Origin: Chrysomallon squamiferum
Taxonomy: Eukaryota; Mollusca; Gastropoda; Neomphalida; Peltospiridae
Length of the DNA stretch: 64,000 nucleotides
Direction of reading: 5' to 3'
Assembly: GCA_012295275.1 (NCBI GenBank)
Contig: CM022677.1
Span: 8,319,514-8,383,513 of the forward strand
A program made the translations under genes and the position numbers. Shown in pieces: positions 59,840 through 64,000 of this stretch; positions within the stretch are counted from its first letter, which is position 1; the number at the start of each line of letters is the position of its first letter. The notes under the pieces are model-generated. The model worked only from the letters and a program-made list of their open reading frames with translations. It was not told where the DNA came from and made no database searches.

Positions 59840-60740
59840 TTTTATTAGGTCTTATTATATTTTTATTAAATATTTTGGTCACATCTGAAAGCTTTCATAT
59901 CACATAAATGCATATTACAATTGTGAAAATTAACTTGTATTATTATTTTTTTTTTTTCTTGTTTGTTTGTATGACAAATAACAGATCCAGCATTACACAA
60001 AACACACTGGGGTTCACTGTGTTCTACTTGCATCTGGTGTTTGGCTGGTGTATGTGTTTGTGCTTTATTTGTGTTGTTTTTGTGTGTTTTGTGTATATGA
60101 GGTCTGTGACATGTGAGTCTTGTGTTTTGTAAGTTTAATACATAAAGGAAATAGCACTAAACTGCTGTGCTGTTGTACAAGTGTCTGATATTTTGATATT
60201 TGTCTCTGTGTGTATCTGTCTATATGTTCTTTGGTATGTTTCATGTGTGAATGTTATGTGCAGTTTGTATGATGTGTTCGTGTTGTTTTTTGGAGTAGTA
60301 TATGTGGATGACATCTGTTTATCTGTGTGTGTGTGTGTGTCTGTGTGTGAGATGTTTTCAAAGTGATTGTTTTCTGTCTAGATGAGTGTTTGTGATGTGG
60401 TCAGGTAACTTCAATGTCTAATTACCAGAGAGCTATAGCAGCAAGAACGACAGCTCCTGGTAGAGATTCCCAAGAGGGTTGTGTCTAGGCCGGAATATAG
60501 GAAGGGGGCCTAATCCTAGTTAAATGCTAATTCTGTCATATGACAGTCCACAACAGATGATGCTCAACCACTGGAGACCTGCCAGAGTGGAAGAATGATC
60601 GGTTCTATGCCATAAGTTACAGGTAATTCCAGATTTTAAAATCTATGGGAGAAAGCTACTGGTAGTGAAAAAAGACAAGTTATTAAAAACAACAAACTAA
60701 ATTTGTCACCATGGAATACTTAAGAAATCTCAAAAACAAT
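59410..60740. other. AT-rich DNA with (TTA)n and gt-rich stretch
   Basis: (TTA)n at 59781-59837; gtgtgt-rich text at 60020-60350. 60400-60640 is less AT-rich (agggttgtgtctaggccgg, gaagggggcctaatcc) and may be an unrecognised repeat. Confidence 0.5.
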
Positions 60741-60744
60741 GACT

Positions 60745-61390
60745 ATCCTTGCTGTCAGTGGATATTAATGTAGAGAACAGAATTGTCACTGTGTGATTTT
60801 AACAGCCATTCACAAAATTTGGAATTGTTTGAGACAATTAGAAGAGCAGATGTACTAGAAGACTGGCAGATAAATCTGCAGCCCCCAACTATTAAGTTGT
60901 TCTCAAGATCCTCCTACATCTTTTCTTGACAACCACCACAAACCTAGCTTTTATTACAAACTTGCAGAATTGAACTCAGTCAGTCAGTTGGAATCAATAG
61001 CCACAGTAATGAAATTGACAGCAGATGTCAAGATGGAATTACAAAAAGGCAAACTGGTTCTACTTTCAAACTGATAGATATCCATACAGGCAATATTAAT
61101 ATTGAAAACAAATCATACAGATAAGGTTGTCAAAGAATTCAATACACTCAATTCTCAAAAAATTGCAAAGGAAACCATGCAAAGAAGAGCAAGATGAACT
61201 TATACACCTTACTGAATAGAACATCTGCAGAATCTAGTGTCTAAGCTAAATGAAGCCATAGAAATTGTGGAATAAGAGTCAACTGTTGAAGGCAACATAC
61301 AACTGAAGGCAGTAATTGCAGAGTAACTTTTGCTTTTGTTCAAACAGCAATAAAGCCATCCTTGTAACATTTTTGTCAGATCTGAAATCA
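60745..61390 (+). pseudogene. LINE endonuclease fragment (I/Jockey-like)
   Basis: Plus strand, several frames: CDFNSHSQ (about 60797), LEDWQINLQPP, SRSSYIFS (family S..TYT.TTPDL), SRWNYKKANWFYFQTD (about 61030; family RWN..KA.W..F), AKETMQRRARRTYTPYWIEH, LQNLVSKLNEAIEIVE and later ENNI-like NIQLKAVIAE. This order is the C-terminal half of an AP-type endonuclease and the linker before the RT. Multiple stops and shifts; no RT follows. The RNase H-side piece at 35965-36165 could come from the same family. Confidence 0.65.
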
Positions 61391-61394
61391 TAAA

Positions 61395-61860
61395 GCTTTC
61401 ATTTCCAGATGCTGTTCTTCACCTGCTAAATAAACAACATAGCATTATGAATGAAAACAAATCCCACAGAAATATTTCATAAATGTGACAAATCATCTTC
61501 TGTTATTATATATTAATTTTACTTTTTATTTATTTTTATTTTTTGCATTATAAATTTTTATGTTTATTAACTAATATTTATTATTTATTTTATTTCAACA
61601 ATGTATTTACATTTGATAATGCTGTGAAAAGTGTAAATAATAATTTAAGTATGAATAAATAAATTAAATTTTTCAATTGGTGTAAAAGTTTTTAATTTGT
61701 CTACCCTTATTATTGTTGTTGTTGTTGTTACTGTTATTGTTATTGTCTTATTGCTATTGTTATTGCTATTGTCATTGTAATTATTACTATCATTATTATT
61801 ATTATTATTTGTGTAGTAACTTTTATTTTTAATTTTTGTTTTTTAATATCCTGTTTTAAA
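61395..61860. other. AT-rich DNA with tgtt/att tracts
   Basis: Degenerate (TTG)n-(TTA)n text at 61705-61810. No gene. Confidence 0.5.
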
Positions 61861-61864
61861 GAAA

Positions 61865-62265
61865 GTTCAATTCCAGAAAAAAGGAAACTTCACAAAGCAG
61901 GCATTAATAAATTAGCTTGATGAAATGAATGGATGAACAGCAGACCTGTTACTAATTTCCACTGACTTAGTAACAAGTATATTAATCACACGTAGATTAT
62001 GGGTAAGTCTGTTAAAGATACTGGAGCAGCTAATCTCTAACACGTCTGCCATATTTTCAAACACAACATACAAGAATAAGTCTTTTAAACATTACGACAG
62101 TGTAATATCAGTAACAAGTCTGCATAATTCACCAAAATATCAATAATATCACGGGCAGTGTAACTTACTGATTTTCACATTTATACCACTTTTAAAGTTT
62201 TAAAACAGTTAATTTCACAATCTAGCTGCTTGTCCTTTCTCCTTTTCTAGAGCTAACTATTATAT
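61865..62265. repeat. ~0.4-kb direct duplication, copy 1
   Basis: Shares with 63105-63545: cagcagacctgttacta, taagtctgttaaagatactg, gagcagctaatctctaacac, atcaataatatcacgggcag, cacaatctagctgcttgtcc. Offset about 1.24 kb. Confidence 0.85.
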
Positions 62266-62269
62266 TAGA

Positions 62270-62900
62270 TTGTTTTTAAGACTGAGAAAGGATTAGTTCA
62301 TTGTTTCTATTAAAATGATAATAATAATAAATAAAAAATAATAATAAAAATGTTATTATGCTTAATATTCTCGGGATAACAACATCAGATAACATTTTTT
62401 ATATTTACACATTTTGCTTTTTCATTCAGACACAGGATGATCAAATGTTTACAATTAAATATAAAGATGATTAAGTAAATCTTGTTAGAATAAATAAAGC
62501 AATTCTAATGATGTTCAAAAACATAAATAGAACATCTCTTTGTTCATTTTATATTTTTACATGATTATTATTTATTTATTCATTCATTTATTGATTGTAT
62601 TTTTATTTTTTATTTTGGATGAAAGGTATTTATATGAAGTAAACCAAATAACGTTCATGTTGTTGAAATATCTTTGAAATTTTCTTAAGATATGTTATTC
62701 TAAAGGTGATTTCATTCTGTGCCTGTAAATAAAAAATAGAACTGTTATTTCAACAAAATCATACAATAATAATAATAATAATTTTCTATTTGTGTAGAAC
62801 TGTATTGATTATTATAAAAATTTTTATATTCTAATGTAAGGCATCAAGAAATTAAAAATGTAAAAAATAGTAAAAAATAAGAAATAATTAAAAATATTAA

Positions 62901-62946
<46 letters not shown>

Positions 62947-63100
62947 TTCAAGTTCTACAAGACAGTTTTTCATTAGTGATTTCAGTTTGAAACAATGATC
63001 AGATATTTGCTGACAGACAGAGTTCAATGAATGATTCACAAAAACTAAAGGTGTGTTATTTGTTTGTTATTCTTTGATCTATTTACTTCTTAAAATAGAT
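62270..63100. other. AT-rich DNA between the duplicated copies
   Basis: (AAT)n at 62897-62943. No gene. Confidence 0.6.
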
Positions 63101-63104
63101 ATCC

Positions 63105-63545
63105 ATCCAAGAAAAAGGAAATTTGGCAAAGCAGGAACTAAAGAAATTTACTCTATTAACAGATAAACAGCAGACCTGTTACTAGCTTCCATTGCCAGGA
63201 TTAATTAGACCACAGATTTTGGGCAAGTCTGTTAAAGATACTGGAGCAGCTAATCTCTAACACGTCTGCCACATTTTCACACAAAACAAGAATAAAAGTA
63301 TTATAAACATTACAACAGTGTAAAATCAGTAACACATCTGCCACATTTTCAAACTAAACAGAATAAAAGTATTATAAACATTACAACAGTATAATATCAG
63401 TAACACGTCTGCATAATTCACCAAAATATCAATAATATCACGGGCAGTGTAACATTGATTTTCACATTTACACCACTTTTAAAATTTTAAAACATTTAAT
63501 TTCACAATCTAGCTGCTTGTCCTTTCTCCTTTCCAGCAGTTGGAA
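63105..63545. repeat. ~0.4-kb direct duplication, copy 2
   Basis: Partner of 61865-62265. Contains an extra internal repeat of about 75 bp (agtattataaacattacaac, then cagtaacacatctgccaca) present once in copy 1. Confidence 0.85.
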
Positions 63546-63549
63546 TTAA

Positions 63550-64000
63550 GTGTTGCTTTTGAGATTATGATAGAAAGAGTTAATACATATTAAATAAATT
63601 GTAACTGTAATATTGTATACACTTTATCTATTTTTCAATAGTTTCTTGTATTAAGAAATACAGCTGTGGTTTTTCAGCAATGATTCAAGCTCAGTCTGGT
63701 TTGAATTTTTGGATCAGTTGCTTAATAGCTGGTGCACCTTATTCTCCATTTGTCTGACAATATTTTAAAATAAAACTGCATTAGTTACAGTAGTTTATTT
63801 ATATTAAAGACAACTATCAGTAATTTAATTATTTTCTGTTTTTGCTGTCTTGAATGAACTCTACTGTATTATTATTATTATTATTAGTATTAAACATATC
63901 TTTGAAGATCTAGCTTTGTTTATATACTTACCTTATCGATTTATTTGCCTTTTTTCTTCTCTCTTGTGATGACTTCTGCTTATTTATGGAATGAATTCGA
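63550..64000. other. AT-rich DNA to window end
   Basis: Nothing recognised apart from a short (TTA)n near 63870. Confidence 0.5.

Overview
The window is eukaryotic, AT-rich and sparsely genic. It has GT-AG exon candidates, dense microsatellites, large minisatellites, decayed LINE, Tigger, KRBA2-like and LTR elements, and one long, CpG-rich, highly homogeneous satellite array. This fits an invertebrate with a repeat-laden genome. A coleoid cephalopod (octopus-like) is my best guess, from the mix of expanded simple repeats, LINE debris and KRBA2-type integrases. That is inference; no diagnostic gene such as rRNA or tRNA is present.

Layout. 1-3.6 kb: minus-strand KRBA2-like integrase remnant with a coding 21-bp minisatellite, then a 51-bp minisatellite joined to a decayed LINE ORF1. 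3.7-5.3 kb: possible small plus-strand gene end. 5.3-10 kb: AT-rich DNA with a (CT)n and a (CA)n tract and one cysteine-rich minus-strand exon candidate. 10.3-22.5 kb: nested ancient segmental duplications; between the two large copies lies a 1.8-kb tandem duplication carrying a two-exon minus-strand gene and its broken copy. 22.6-23.3 kb: 35-bp minisatellite. 23.6-24.3 kb: the best protein-coding gene, a TOPORS-like RING protein with a hydrophobic tail and an in-frame stop upstream. 24.3-30 kb: AT-rich, promoter-like motifs, one LTR. 30.2-31.2 kb: 66-bp satellite. 32.8-33.0 kb: assembly gap. 33.0-34.5 kb: 57-bp minisatellite that changes orientation. 35.5-36.2 kb: two LINE fragments. 37.9-40.2 kb: exons of an unidentified plus-strand gene whose intron holds a 1.49-kb element with terminal inverted repeats. 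41.0-41.7 kb: truncated Tigger. 42.1 kb: a minus-strand exon near an ETS-type motif.

43.3-57.7 kb is the most striking part. About 18 head-to-tail periods of a ~549-bp unit (47.7-57.7 kb) differ almost only in one poly-T tract. The 43.3-47.1 kb block holds old, diverged copies of part of the same sequence in the opposite orientation. The array ends abruptly in a 33-42 bp minisatellite (57.7-59.2 kb). 59.2-64 kb: one terminal-exon candidate, a LINE endonuclease remnant and a ~0.4-kb direct duplication.

No operon-like or cooperating gene set is visible. The few coding candidates look independent, and most recognisable protein homology is transposon debris.
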